Source: JAUZRW01 sp034437755 (GTDB taxonomy: Bacteria > Chloroflexota > Anaerolineae > Aggregatilineales > Phototrophicaceae). Taken from it: a DNA stretch of 60,248 bases. Below the pieces are notes generated by a model. That model saw only the letters and a program-made list of their open reading frames with translations. It was not told where the DNA came from and searched no databases. A program made the translations under genes and the position numbers. Shown one piece after another: positions 1-7,444 of the stretch. Within the stretch, counting starts at the first letter, position 1; each line of letters starts with the position of its first letter. Location: assembly GCA_034437755.1 (NCBI GenBank), contig DAOTTV010000041.1, forward strand, positions 1-60,248, read 5' to 3'.

Positions 1-318
1 GTCAATGGTTGTTCGTATGGTAAAGATGCCAATCATAGCAAGCGTAATGGTGCGTATTGGAAACTTTGTGGGCAAGACTTCTGGCGGTTTATATCTGGCA
101 ATGATGACTTATATATAGAGATTGTTGAGCCACTGGGACGTAGTTCAAAATTGCGTAATCAAGAATTTGACGAAGAATATGCTAAGATCATCAACCGCTT
201 CACGATCCAGTTTGCTCAGAATTTCTGTAAGACCAATGGTGCAATCAACTGGGACAAGCTTGTACAGTTTGTTTCTGCACGCAAAGCAAAAACAGTTTAT
301 CCACTTGATAAAAGGTAA
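1..318 (+). CDS. C-terminal part of a probable PmeII-family type II restriction endonuclease (5' end outside window)
   Basis: An open frame enters at base 1 and ends at TAA 316-318, giving the last 105 residues of a protein. The tail reads NGCSYGKDANHSKRNGAYWK, then LCGQDFWRFISGNDDLYIEI, IVEPLG, a charged helix and INWDKLVQFVSARK. I recall the pattern 'NGCCYG...YCGQ.FW.FISG...EPLG...INKFT...FC...IDWEKLV' from PmeII-type restriction endonucleases. The catalytic core would lie upstream, outside the window, so no catalytic residue can be checked. The stop is only 3 nt before the purK start, so the two are probably co-transcribed, which is unusual company for a restriction gene. A short overlapping frame at 122-325 is a shadow. 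The reading frame is secure; the family call is moderate. Confidence 0.6.
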   Translation, partial: VNGCSYGKDANHSKRNGAYWKLCGQDFWRFISGNDDLYIEIVEPLGRSSKLRNQEFDEEYAKIINRFTIQFAQNFCKTNGAINWDKLVQFVSARKAKTVYPLDKR

Positions 319-321
319 ATC

Positions 322-1446
322 ATGACCCGCATCGGTATTTTTGGCGGGGGGCAACTGGCAAAGATGACCGCCCAAGCCGCCAGCACACTCGATATTGAAA
401 CCCTGATCTTTGCCAATAAAGCCATCGAACCCGCGCTGAAGGTCTCACCGCATCATCTCATCGGCGCGTGGGATAATGACGACCTGCTGAAACAATTCAC
501 GCAACAGTGCGATGTCGTCACGCTTGAAAGCGAATTCGTGCCGGTCGATATTTTACAGCGCGTAGAGGAACTCGGTACGCCGGTCTATGCCTCATCGGAG
601 ACGGTCGAGCAGGTGCGCGATAAGCTAATACAGAAACGCCGGATGCAAAGTGCGGGCATCGCTGTGCCGCGCTTCAAAAAAGTGATGGTCGGGAGCGATA
701 TTCTGGAAGCCTCAGTTGAGTACGGCTTCCCCCTGATGCTCAAAGCGCGTACGCTTGGTTATGATGGCTACGGTAATGCGCTGATTCGTCGCGCGCATGA
801 CATCGAACCCGCGCTCGAAAAATTGCAGGGGCGCGAACTCATGGTTGAGGAGATGGTGAACTTCGTCCGCGAACTCGCCGTGATTGTCGCCCGTGATGCC
901 GAAGGCAACATTCGCAATTATCCCGTGGTCGAGACTGTTCAGAAAGATAACGTTTGCCACATCGTGCGCTGTCCCGCCGCAATCGACGAAGCCGCCGCGT
1001 ATCGCGCAACTGAAATGGCAATCGAAGCCGTGAAAGCGATCGACGGCGTTGGCGTGTTCGGTGTTGAGATGTTCGAGATTGCCGATGAAGATGTGCTATT
1101 CAACGAGATTGCGCCACGTCCGCATAATTCAGGGCATTACAGCATCGAAGGCATCATTACGTCACAATTCGAGAATCATGTGCGGGCGGTGTTGGGCTTG
1201 CCGCTGGGCGATGTCGCGCAGATTGCACCCGCGACCGTCATGATTAACATTCTCGGTGAGCGTGAAGGTGACCCGAATCCCGATGCGGTGCGGAATGTCT
1301 TGCAGGTCGGCGGGACGCATGTCCATCTCTACGGCAAGACACAAGTGCGCGTCGGGCGCAAAATGGGACATATCACCGTACTCGGTTATAATACCGATGG
1401 TGCGGAGAAGGTCGCGCGCCTCGCACTGAGCAAACTGAATCTGTAG
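322..1446 (+). CDS. purK: N5-carboxyaminoimidazole ribonucleotide synthase PurK
   Basis: PurK is an ATP-grasp enzyme that carboxylates AIR to N5-CAIR with ATP and bicarbonate in de novo purine synthesis. The 374 residues match the usual PurK length. The N terminus has the glycine-rich turn GIFGGGQLAKM (residues 4-14). The ATP-grasp core follows, and the metal-binding stretch FNEIAPRPHNSGHYSIEG lies near residues 262-279, ending in the typical C-terminal domain. The ATG at 322 is preceded by AAAAGG about 6 nt upstream. The product is the substrate of PurE, encoded 168 nt downstream on the same strand. That gap is large for an operon and holds a dispersed repeat (1499-1526), so purE may have its own promoter. 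Confidence 0.96.
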   Translation: MTRIGIFGGGQLAKMTAQAASTLDIETLIFANKAIEPALKVSPHHLIGAWDNDDLLKQFTQQCDVVTLESEFVPVDILQRVEELGTPVYASSETVEQVRDKLIQKRRMQSAGIAVPRFKKVMVGSDILEASVEYGFPLMLKARTLGYDGYGNALIRRAHDIEPALEKLQGRELMVEEMVNFVRELAVIVARDAEGNIRNYPVVETVQKDNVCHIVRCPAAIDEAAAYRATEMAIEAVKAIDGVGVFGVEMFEIADEDVLFNEIAPRPHNSGHYSIEGIITSQFENHVRAVLGLPLGDVAQIAPATVMINILGEREGDPNPDAVRNVLQVGGTHVHLYGKTQVRVGRKMGHITVLGYNTDGAEKVARLALSKLNL

Positions 1447-1498
1447 ACAAATCCACAGGGACGACGCTTGCATCATATATATCAGGTTTGGACATAAT

Positions 1499-1526
1499 GT
1501 AAGGGCTTGCTACAGCGAACCCGTCG
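1499..1526 (+). repeat. Dispersed 28-bp motif, copy 1
   Basis: This intergenic motif contains TTGCTACAGCGAACCCG. Related copies lie at 7404-7430 (same strand), 9458-9482 (opposite strand) and 28388-28415 (same strand). By eye, copies 2 and 4 match this one at about 21 of 26 and 23 of 28 positions. Here the motif is followed by a small stem, CCCGT-CGCAAA-ACGGG, and sits 88 nt upstream of the purE start. It could be a regulatory element or a miniature repeat. Confidence 0.55.
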
Positions 1527-1614
1527 CAAAACGGGCGCACTATAAGTTCGCCTTTATATCTATCCTCGATGTTTATCATGTCTGCGTCGTATTGCAAACA
1601 CACAAGGACAACCC

Positions 1615-2106
1615 ATGCCAGAAAATCCTATCGTCGGTGTCATCATGGGCAGTGATAGCGATATGCCCACCATGCAAGATGCTATCGACATCTTACGCGA
1701 GTTCAATATCCCGCATGACGTGCGCGTCGTATCAGCACATCGTACCCCCGCAGAAATGGCAGATTACGCGCAAACCGCCCACGAACGCGGCTTAAAGGTC
1801 ATCATCGCAGGGGCCGGGGGCGCGGCACATCTGCCGGGGATGGTTGCTGCCTATACGCCCTTGCCCGTGATCGGTGTCCCTGTGAAAAGTAGCGCACTCA
1901 GTGGAATCGATTCCTTGTTGTCGATTGTGCAAATGCCGAATGGCGTGCCTGTCGCAACGGTGGCAATTGGTAAGGCGAAGAATGCCGGCTTACTCGCCGT
2001 GAAGATACTAGCGACTGCTGATGTGGATTTGCTCGATAAGATGATAAGCTATAAGCAAGAGATGGCGGAAATGTCACGCCGCAAGAATGACACTTTAGAG
2101 TATTGA
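1615..2106 (+). CDS. purE: N5-carboxyaminoimidazole ribonucleotide mutase PurE (class I)
   Basis: Class I PurE converts N5-CAIR to CAIR in purine biosynthesis; it works as an octamer in the cytoplasm. The 163 residues fit the family. Signature motifs are GSDSDMPTM (residues 12-20), SAHRTP (40-45, with the catalytic His) and AGAGGAAHLPGM (65-76). The ATG is preceded by AAGGAC about 8 nt upstream. The presence of PurK together with a class I PurE indicates the two-step bacterial route rather than the direct class II carboxylase. The next gene starts 3 nt after the stop, so it is likely translated from the same message. Confidence 0.97.
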   Translation: MPENPIVGVIMGSDSDMPTMQDAIDILREFNIPHDVRVVSAHRTPAEMADYAQTAHERGLKVIIAGAGGAAHLPGMVAAYTPLPVIGVPVKSSALSGIDSLLSIVQMPNGVPVATVAIGKAKNAGLLAVKILATADVDLLDKMISYKQEMAEMSRRKNDTLEY

Positions 2107-2109
2107 GCG

Positions 2110-2697
2110 ATGCCGACACTCAAATTCTGGAAACCCTATCGCGTGCTGACGCAATTCACCGATGATGACGACGGACGCGAAACCCTTGCCGATTATATCG
2201 ACGTGCCAGATGTCTACGCCGCCGGACGACTCGACTATGATAGCGAAGGCTTGATGATCCTCACGGATGATGGCGATCTCAATCATCAACTGACACACCC
2301 GAAATACGGGCATCCGCGCACCTATTGGGCGCAGGTCGAGCGCATCCCCGATGACGACGCATTAAATCAATTGCGGCGCGGCGGTATCCCGATTAAAAAT
2401 TACAAGACGCGACCCACACAAGCTGACCTCATCCCCGAACCCGATTTGCCCGACCGTGATCCGCCGATCCGCTACCGTAAGAACGTGCCTGATACGTGGC
2501 TCGAACTGACACTGACCGAAGGCAAAAAGCGACAGGTGCGCCGTATGACTGCCGCTGTTGGTCACCCGACTTTACGCCTCGTCCGCGCAAAAATCGGTCA
2601 TTTGACACTGGATGGAATGCAAGCAGGCAAATACTACGAATTAACGCCACAAGAGCTAGCCATGCTGTGGCACAGTATCCGCGCTAATCGTTCGTGA
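2110..2697 (+). CDS. RluE-like rRNA large-subunit pseudouridine synthase (RsuA/RluB/RluE family)
   Basis: This enzyme isomerises a uridine to pseudouridine in rRNA, most likely 23S. Motif II is AAGRLDYDSEGLMILTDDG (residues 38-56) with the catalytic Asp at about 42, and the family box GKKRQVRRM lies near residues 138-146. At 195 residues it lacks the N-terminal S4 RNA-binding domain of RsuA, RluB and RluF, which is the architecture of RluE. The exact target uridine cannot be read from sequence. It lies 3 nt after purE, so it is an operon partner with no metabolic link. It converges on the next gene with only 12 nt between the stops. Confidence 0.9.
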   Translation: MPTLKFWKPYRVLTQFTDDDDGRETLADYIDVPDVYAAGRLDYDSEGLMILTDDGDLNHQLTHPKYGHPRTYWAQVERIPDDDALNQLRRGGIPIKNYKTRPTQADLIPEPDLPDRDPPIRYRKNVPDTWLELTLTEGKKRQVRRMTAAVGHPTLRLVRAKIGHLTLDGMQAGKYYELTPQELAMLWHSIRANRS

Positions 2698-2709
2698 GAG
2701 GCGTGTAGA

Positions 2710-3483
2710 TCAGCAGCGAATCAGTTCGATCCAATAGTGATCGGCGTATTCTGCGAGGAAAGAAAATCGTTGGACTTGCTTATCGAGTGCGATGAGTGTT
2801 TTTAGAACACGCGGACGCTTCTCGATGCCCTTATAGACATCACTGGGAGGGAGCAACACACCGAGCGGCATCACGTATTTCACCATGAAGTAGGGCGCGA
2901 AAGCGTGTTTGAGTTGGTCAATCGTCGGATAGATAATCGGAAGCGGAGCTTGTGTCTCATCAGCTTGGAAGGTCGTGCCACGCCAACGCCGTGTTGCCGT
3001 GTCGAAATCGAAATGCGCCCCATGCCACAGGAACTCCCACAGGCAATGGGGCGACATCAACGCGAACGCTACCACGCGCCTACGCTTGACGCGATCAGCG
3101 AGCCACTCGGCTAATTTGCTGAGATCACGCGCACAGTTCACCCCGCCGAAATTTGACAACACGCCATCATAGGCGCGGCCGAACGCATCATCCGGCAAAT
3201 CGTTGATGTTTAAGGGCTTCACCCGCGCATAGGGCTGATGCGCGAGTTTTTGCCGCGTAATCGCGAGCATCGCCGGGCTAACATCTGTAGCGGTGATGTG
3301 GATGCCGCGCCGAGCAAGCCACAGCGCATCTTCACCCGTGCCACAGCCTAGCTCTAGCACATGGTCATCTGGCTTGAACAGATGCCGCAACCGCCAATAC
3401 ACCCGCGCCCGCAAATGGCGACCGATCACCGTCTGGGTAAAATCATCGTCATACGTTGGGGCGAGCGTGTCGAAGGCGGTCAT
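2710..3483 (-). CDS. Class I SAM-dependent methyltransferase
   Basis: Rossmann-fold methyltransferase of 257 residues. Motif I, HVLELGCGTGEDALWLA, is at residues 41-57; the acidic residue of motif II lies in ITATDVSPAML; and DGVLSNFGGVNC is in the motif IV region. The N terminus MTAFDTLAPTYDDDFT is typical of Methyltransf_11/25 proteins. I chose the ATG at 3483 because a start at 3534 would run into the dodecin gene; from 3483 the gap to dodecin is 7 nt. The substrate is unknown. It is the last gene of a minus-strand run with two B12/radical SAM proteins and another methyltransferase, so a small-molecule or cofactor target is plausible, but that is inference. Confidence 0.85.
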   Translation of the reverse strand: MTAFDTLAPTYDDDFTQTVIGRHLRARVYWRLRHLFKPDDHVLELGCGTGEDALWLARRGIHITATDVSPAMLAITRQKLAHQPYARVKPLNINDLPDDAFGRAYDGVLSNFGGVNCARDLSKLAEWLADRVKRRRVVAFALMSPHCLWEFLWHGAHFDFDTATRRWRGTTFQADETQAPLPIIYPTIDQLKHAFAPYFMVKYVMPLGVLLPPSDVYKGIEKRPRVLKTLIALDKQVQRFSFLAEYADHYWIELIRC

Positions 3484-3490
3484 CGGCGCT

Positions 3491-3721
3491 TCAGTCGTCC
3501 TCGCCTTCCATCGAGCTTGCCAGCGTGAAGCCAATCTTCAGCGTCACTTGATAATGCCCGACTTTGCCATCAACGATGTGACCACGTGTTTCGACAATTT
3601 CAAACCAGCGCATATTCTCGATAGTCTGCGAGGCAATTTCTAGCGCACGATCGACAGCGGCTTCGATTGATGTCGGGGAAGAACCTGTGATCTCAATTTT
3701 TTTGTAAACATGTTGACTCAT
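3491..3721 (-). CDS. Dodecin family flavin-binding protein
   Basis: A 76-residue protein with the full dodecin pattern: VYKKIEITGSSPTSIEAAVD, the helix RALEIASQTIENMRWFEIVE, then GHIVDGKVGHYQVTLKIGF. Dodecins form 12-subunit shells that bind flavin dimers. Trp39 in MRWFEIVE is at the position that stacks on the isoalloxazine ring. The ATG at 3721 is preferred over a TTG at 3730 because AAGGA lies about 10 nt before the ATG and too close to the TTG. It sits 7 nt upstream of a methyltransferase and downstream of a B12/radical SAM gene. A role in storing or buffering flavin is family knowledge; a link to its neighbours is inference. Confidence 0.93.
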   Translation of the reverse strand: MSQHVYKKIEITGSSPTSIEAAVDRALEIASQTIENMRWFEIVETRGHIVDGKVGHYQVTLKIGFTLASSMEGEDD

Positions 3722-3784
3722 GGATAGCAAATCCTTATTTTGTGATGAATATTGCTCATGATGATAACAAAGACGAAGACCTCA

Positions 3785-5254
3785 TCAGTTGTGAATCCCA
3801 TGAGAACTTGTCGAAATCTCTTCGACTGCTACCGTCGCGGATGGATGCACAGGTGTGCCCTGGGTCTCGCGTTCGCCCTGTGTCAGCATCATGCCAACGC
3901 GCCCGACGATCGTATTCGCCCACATTTTCGCCTGGCGCACGAGCGAAGCACCGCCGTTTTTGCGCGCACGATTGAGCGCGACTTCGTTCACCATCCAGCG
4001 CGTAGCGAAGCCATAAAAGCGCTTGCTATAGCGTCCGGCAACGGTCAAATCACGGTCGGCGTTGTTGATCCAATCGCCATCACGCAGGACATCAGCTTCG
4101 ACTTCGGCATAATAGGGCGTGCCTTTGATCGGGTAGGCGATGGTCGTCAAGAATACGTCGGGATTACAGATTTTGAGATGATCGACCGTCTCGACAATAT
4201 CGGCGATGGTCTCGCCAGCGTAGCCCAACATGATGAACATCCCCGCTTCGATACCGTATTTCTGCAATAAGTGCGTCTTTGCCTGCACATCTTCGATCTC
4301 GACTTTGCGCTTCATCGCATCAATCACGGTCTGGCTTCCACTCTCGCTCCCGTTCCAGAGGCGATAACAGCCCATCTCTGCCAAGCGCTGAACAATCGCC
4401 TCGTCCAGACGATCGGCGCGCGAGATACCCTCGAAGGGAATGCGTACCCCGCGTTCGTCCAGCGCATCAGCGTAGGCATACCACCAGCGATGATTGATGG
4501 TCAGCACATCATCGGCATACCAGATCATATCAGGATCGTAGCGCTCTTTGATCCACAGCAGTTCGTCGGCGGCATCGTCTGGCGTGCGGCGACGATGCGT
4601 GTTGCCGAACACGCTGTGACTACACCATGTACACGTATACGGACATCCCCGCGCATGAATGACCGAGACTGAGCTTTTGCCGTGATGCGTCTTCCAGATG
4701 TGCATGTAGCGTTCGATGTCGATCGCTTCGCGGTCGGGCCAGGGATGTGCGCTCAAATCACGAATCATGGGGCGTGGCGCATTTTCGATCACTGCGCCCT
4801 CGCCCCCGCGATAACTGATGCCCTGTATCGCGTCGAGTCCGGTCATGCCATGTTGTGCGAGATGCGGGAGCAACTCGGCGAGCGTTAGCTCGCCCTCGCC
4901 CCGCACGATAATATCTGCGCCTTGTGCGAGGTATTGCTCGGCATAATGCGGTACGTCCGGCCCGCCGAGAATCACGGTGCATCCCTGCGCTTTGCAGAAG
5001 GCGAGCATCGCCAGTGCCTTGCGTTTGGTCATCATGTTGACGTAAATGCCGACGACTGACGGCCGTTGCTCCATGATCAAGGCTTGAAAGGTCGCCAGAT
5101 TGCTGAAGGTGCTGTCGAAAACATCGACCGCAAAGCCCTGCGATTTGAGATACGACGAAATATAGAGAATCCCCAGTGGTGGGTAAGGCTTCATGATTTG
5201 CTGTTCGTGCGGGTCATCGTACAAAAAATAAGCGTGTGCTAACAATAAATCCAT
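3785..5254 (-). CDS. B12-binding-domain radical SAM protein (copy 2 of the cluster)
   Basis: A 489-residue class B-type radical SAM protein. The N-terminal cobalamin-binding Rossmann domain (about 1-140) starts MDLLLAHAYFL, carries YPPLGILYISSYLK and GGPDVPHYAEQYL, and ends in IIVRGEGELTLAELL. The radical SAM core follows, with RGCPYTCTWCSHSVFG giving the CxxxCxxC iron-sulfur ligands at Cys204, 208 and 211. GSESGSQ and GYAGET are typical of the B12/radical SAM family. Such enzymes methylate or rearrange unactivated carbons; the substrate is unknown. The ATG at 5254 is chosen over an in-frame TTG at 5260. The gene is paralogous to the one at 5823-7346, with two tiny genes between them. Confidence 0.88.
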   Translation of the reverse strand: MDLLLAHAYFLYDDPHEQQIMKPYPPLGILYISSYLKSQGFAVDVFDSTFSNLATFQALIMEQRPSVVGIYVNMMTKRKALAMLAFCKAQGCTVILGGPDVPHYAEQYLAQGADIIVRGEGELTLAELLPHLAQHGMTGLDAIQGISYRGGEGAVIENAPRPMIRDLSAHPWPDREAIDIERYMHIWKTHHGKSSVSVIHARGCPYTCTWCSHSVFGNTHRRRTPDDAADELLWIKERYDPDMIWYADDVLTINHRWWYAYADALDERGVRIPFEGISRADRLDEAIVQRLAEMGCYRLWNGSESGSQTVIDAMKRKVEIEDVQAKTHLLQKYGIEAGMFIMLGYAGETIADIVETVDHLKICNPDVFLTTIAYPIKGTPYYAEVEADVLRDGDWINNADRDLTVAGRYSKRFYGFATRWMVNEVALNRARKNGGASLVRQAKMWANTIVGRVGMMLTQGERETQGTPVHPSATVAVEEISTSSHGIHN

Positions 5255-5294
5255 ACTCAATCCATCTCTGCTCGGCGCTATCGTTCGAGCGCGC

Positions 5295-5558
5295 TCATTG
5301 TTTTAAAACTACAGTTATCAATAAATCATTCGGGAAGTCGTCGTTGCGATGCTGGATTATGCTGACGATCGTGAAGCCTTTCTCGGCGTAGGCGTTTAAC
5401 TCTCGTTCTAATGTCTGATCAGCGTGCTCGGTGCGTTTCATCGCGCTCACGAGATTCTGCATGTCGCTCGTGTTGCGGCGTTGCTGGGCGAGTTCTTGTG
5501 CGGGTGCGAAGTAGTTCTGCAAAAATAGCGTACGCACAATGTATGGCTCTTCAGGCAT
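5295..5558 (-). CDS. Small protein of unknown function (87 aa)
   Basis: The frame starts with ATG at 5558 and ends at 5295. I do not recognise it as a named family. The N-terminal half (MPEEPYIVRTLFLQNYF, then a Gln/Arg-rich stretch) looks helical. The C-terminal part, ELNAYAEKGFTIVSIIQHRN followed by DDFPNDLLITVVLKQ, has the feel of the short DUF4177-type fold, where 'LN..GWE.VSV' ends in a beta-strand. That resemblance is weak. It follows the 65-residue gene with an 11-nt gap and precedes the radical SAM gene by 40 nt on the same strand, so co-expression is likely. That placement is the main support for it being real. Confidence 0.6.
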   Translation of the reverse strand: MPEEPYIVRTLFLQNYFAPAQELAQQRRNTSDMQNLVSAMKRTEHADQTLERELNAYAEKGFTIVSIIQHRNDDFPNDLLITVVLKQ

Positions 5559-5569
5559 GTGGGCTTATC

Positions 5570-5767
5570 TCACTTGTTCAAATCGTTCATGAATTCATCC
5601 AGCGACTTGCGGCGGACGGTCACCGGTGCTTGTAACGTCGGCGGGTCGTCTGCGGCTTTGGGCGATGCACTAGCTTCGAGCAGAGATTGCATCAACTGCT
5701 TGAACTCGCCAACGGTCAACTCAGAAATCAGCATATCATCGGTAATCTCGCGCGGGTCATCACTCAT
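5570..5767 (-). CDS. Small acidic protein of unknown function (65 aa)
   Basis: It starts at the ATG at 5767. The sequence opens MSDDPREITDDMLISELTVG and continues EFKQLMQSLLEASASPKAAD. It looks like an acidic N-terminal helix, a Pro/Ala linker and a basic-then-acidic tail ending SLDEFMNDLNK. No transmembrane segment, metal motif or signal peptide is visible. It lies between two B12/radical SAM genes, immediately before the 87-residue gene, in the same orientation with small gaps. A partner or carrier role for the radical SAM proteins is possible, but nothing in the sequence proves it. Confidence 0.55.
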   Translation of the reverse strand: MSDDPREITDDMLISELTVGEFKQLMQSLLEASASPKAADDPPTLQAPVTVRRKSLDEFMNDLNK

Positions 5768-5822
5768 GCGGGTTCATCACTTTCGCTATCAATATTGTTC
5801 ATATTGTATCACCAAATGCCAG

Positions 5823-7346
5823 CTAGGGCATAAGCTGGACGTTCGCCACATCGGGCGCATCGTGCGGCAATTGTGCCAGCTGATTCAATTTGCGCTCGGC
5901 AAGCGGCAGCGTCAGGCGGTGATAGATCATCGACGCGACTTGTCGCAGGTGGGCCCCGCGCAACTGATGCGGCTTCAACAACCAATGCGGTAAAGCACGC
6001 CACGTCTTGCGACTGCGATAATCTTTGTGGACGACTTTGTGCAGCTGACGGTAAAACGGTGTCGCAAATGTCCCGCGATAGAGCATCGCCAGATCGTCGC
6101 TATCGTACCAGTTCGCACGCCCTAATTCTTGGCGCACGCGCTCATAGAAAGGCGTACCCGGTAGCGGATAACTGACGCTGATGCCGATGTCATCGGGGAG
6201 CAAGTCGCGCACCATCTGTAGCGTGCGTTCGATGTCGTCGCGGTTTTCGCCCGTATAGCCGAATTGCAAGAAGAACGCGATGCGGATGCCGTGCGCCTGC
6301 AATTGGCGCGTCGCGTCGTAAATCTGCTCGACAGTCGTCCCTTTGTCCATCGCGTCCAATATCTTCTGACTGCCGCTCTCTGCGCCAATCCACACGATGT
6401 CAGCACCTGCACGGGCGAGTGCCGGTATCGTCTTGCCGCGCAATAATAAATCAGCGCGGTTCAAGCTCTTGAACGGGATGTGCGCGTCGTATGCGTCCAG
6501 TAAATCGGCAAATTCTTCAATCCACTGATCGCGAATACCCATGATATCGTCCATAAACCAGATGTGATCGGGCTGGAAGTTGTCTTTGAGCCAGCGCATC
6601 TCTTGCACGACGTTTTCAGGACTGCGACTGTTATATTTCTGCCCCCAAATCGGCTTGGCACACCAGTTACAGTGGAACGGGCATCCCCGCGTCGTGACCA
6701 TATTCATGCTGAAATAACCGTGATGCTGATACCAGATCGCGCGATATTTGTCTTTATCGACCAGATCCCACGCGGGGAAGGGCAAATCATCCAGCACGCG
6801 AATCACAGGGCGCGTCGGCGTTTTGATGACTTGACCATCGTGCAAGTACGCCAGCGATTGAATCTGATACAGGTCGTTCTCTATCGGCGTATTGCCGACG
6901 GCGGCCGTCGCCTCTAAATAGCCGATCAACTCTGCCAGCGTCTCTTCGCCTTCGCCCAATAGCACATAATCAGCATCATGCGCGAGATACAAATTCGCCT
7001 GGTCGGTCATATCCGCACCGGCGACGATCACGATACAGCCCTGTTGCTTGGCATAGTCAATCATCTCGATCGCGGCATCGCGCATCCGCAACAGCGACAT
7101 CTTACTGAGATAGTTGAAATTATCCTCGAAGATCACAGCGTATGTGGGTTGGTGCTGGGCGACTGCTGTCTGCCATTCGGCTGTTGTGTGTGCCAGCATC
7201 GCGTCAAACAGCGCGACATCGTAGCCCCGCTCGCGCATGTATGCCGCCGCGTACAGCGTCCCCAGCGGCGGATAGGGTTGCATGGCTTGCCATAATTTCT
7301 CGTCGAAGCGCAGGTAGTAAGATTGTCCAAAAAGTATATCGACCAT
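5823..7346 (-). CDS. B12-binding-domain radical SAM protein (copy 1 of the cluster)
   Basis: A 507-residue protein with a cobalamin-binding domain (about 1-145: MVDILFGQSYYL, YPPLGTLYAAAYM, GADMTDQANLYL, YVLLGEGEETLAELI) followed by a radical SAM core. TTRGCPFHCNWCAKPIWG supplies the CxxxCxxC ligands at Cys222, 226 and 229. WIGAESGSQKILDAMDKGT and FLQFGYTGE follow, and the C-terminal extension is rich in His and Arg. The order and spacing match the other copy (3785-5254), so they are paralogs. The ATG at 7346 follows a 98-nt spacer after the amidohydrolase gene that carries the 28-bp motif. The reaction is unknown; candidates are C-methylation or ring rearrangement as seen in class B radical SAM enzymes. 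Confidence 0.88.
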   Translation of the reverse strand: MVDILFGQSYYLRFDEKLWQAMQPYPPLGTLYAAAYMRERGYDVALFDAMLAHTTAEWQTAVAQHQPTYAVIFEDNFNYLSKMSLLRMRDAAIEMIDYAKQQGCIVIVAGADMTDQANLYLAHDADYVLLGEGEETLAELIGYLEATAAVGNTPIENDLYQIQSLAYLHDGQVIKTPTRPVIRVLDDLPFPAWDLVDKDKYRAIWYQHHGYFSMNMVTTRGCPFHCNWCAKPIWGQKYNSRSPENVVQEMRWLKDNFQPDHIWFMDDIMGIRDQWIEEFADLLDAYDAHIPFKSLNRADLLLRGKTIPALARAGADIVWIGAESGSQKILDAMDKGTTVEQIYDATRQLQAHGIRIAFFLQFGYTGENRDDIERTLQMVRDLLPDDIGISVSYPLPGTPFYERVRQELGRANWYDSDDLAMLYRGTFATPFYRQLHKVVHKDYRSRKTWRALPHWLLKPHQLRGAHLRQVASMIYHRLTLPLAERKLNQLAQLPHDAPDVANVQLMP

Positions 7347-7403
7347 AATAGCCCTAGAAGAAAACTATCGTGTGTGTGATGCGTTGTGCCGATGGATATC
7401 GCT

Positions 7404-7430
7404 GTAAAAGTTTGCCACAGCGACCCCGTG
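7404..7430 (+). repeat. Dispersed 28-bp motif, copy 2
   Basis: This copy contains TTGCCACAGCGACCCCG and matches copy 1 at about 21 of 26 positions by eye. It lies in the 98-nt gap between the amidohydrolase stop and the radical SAM start. It is oriented opposite to both flanking genes. Confidence 0.45.
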
Positions 7431-7444
7431 ATACGACAGGCGTA

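Noticed and set aside
3752..4270. 172-residue open frame on the plus strand
   Set aside because: Antisense to the second radical SAM gene; no family likeness.
5295..5767. Tiny genes as RiPP precursor peptides for the radical SAM enzymes
   Set aside because: No leader/core layout, no Cys, Ser/Thr or aromatic-rich core repeat, and the neighbouring enzymes lack a visible peptide-recognition (RRE/SPASM) domain.
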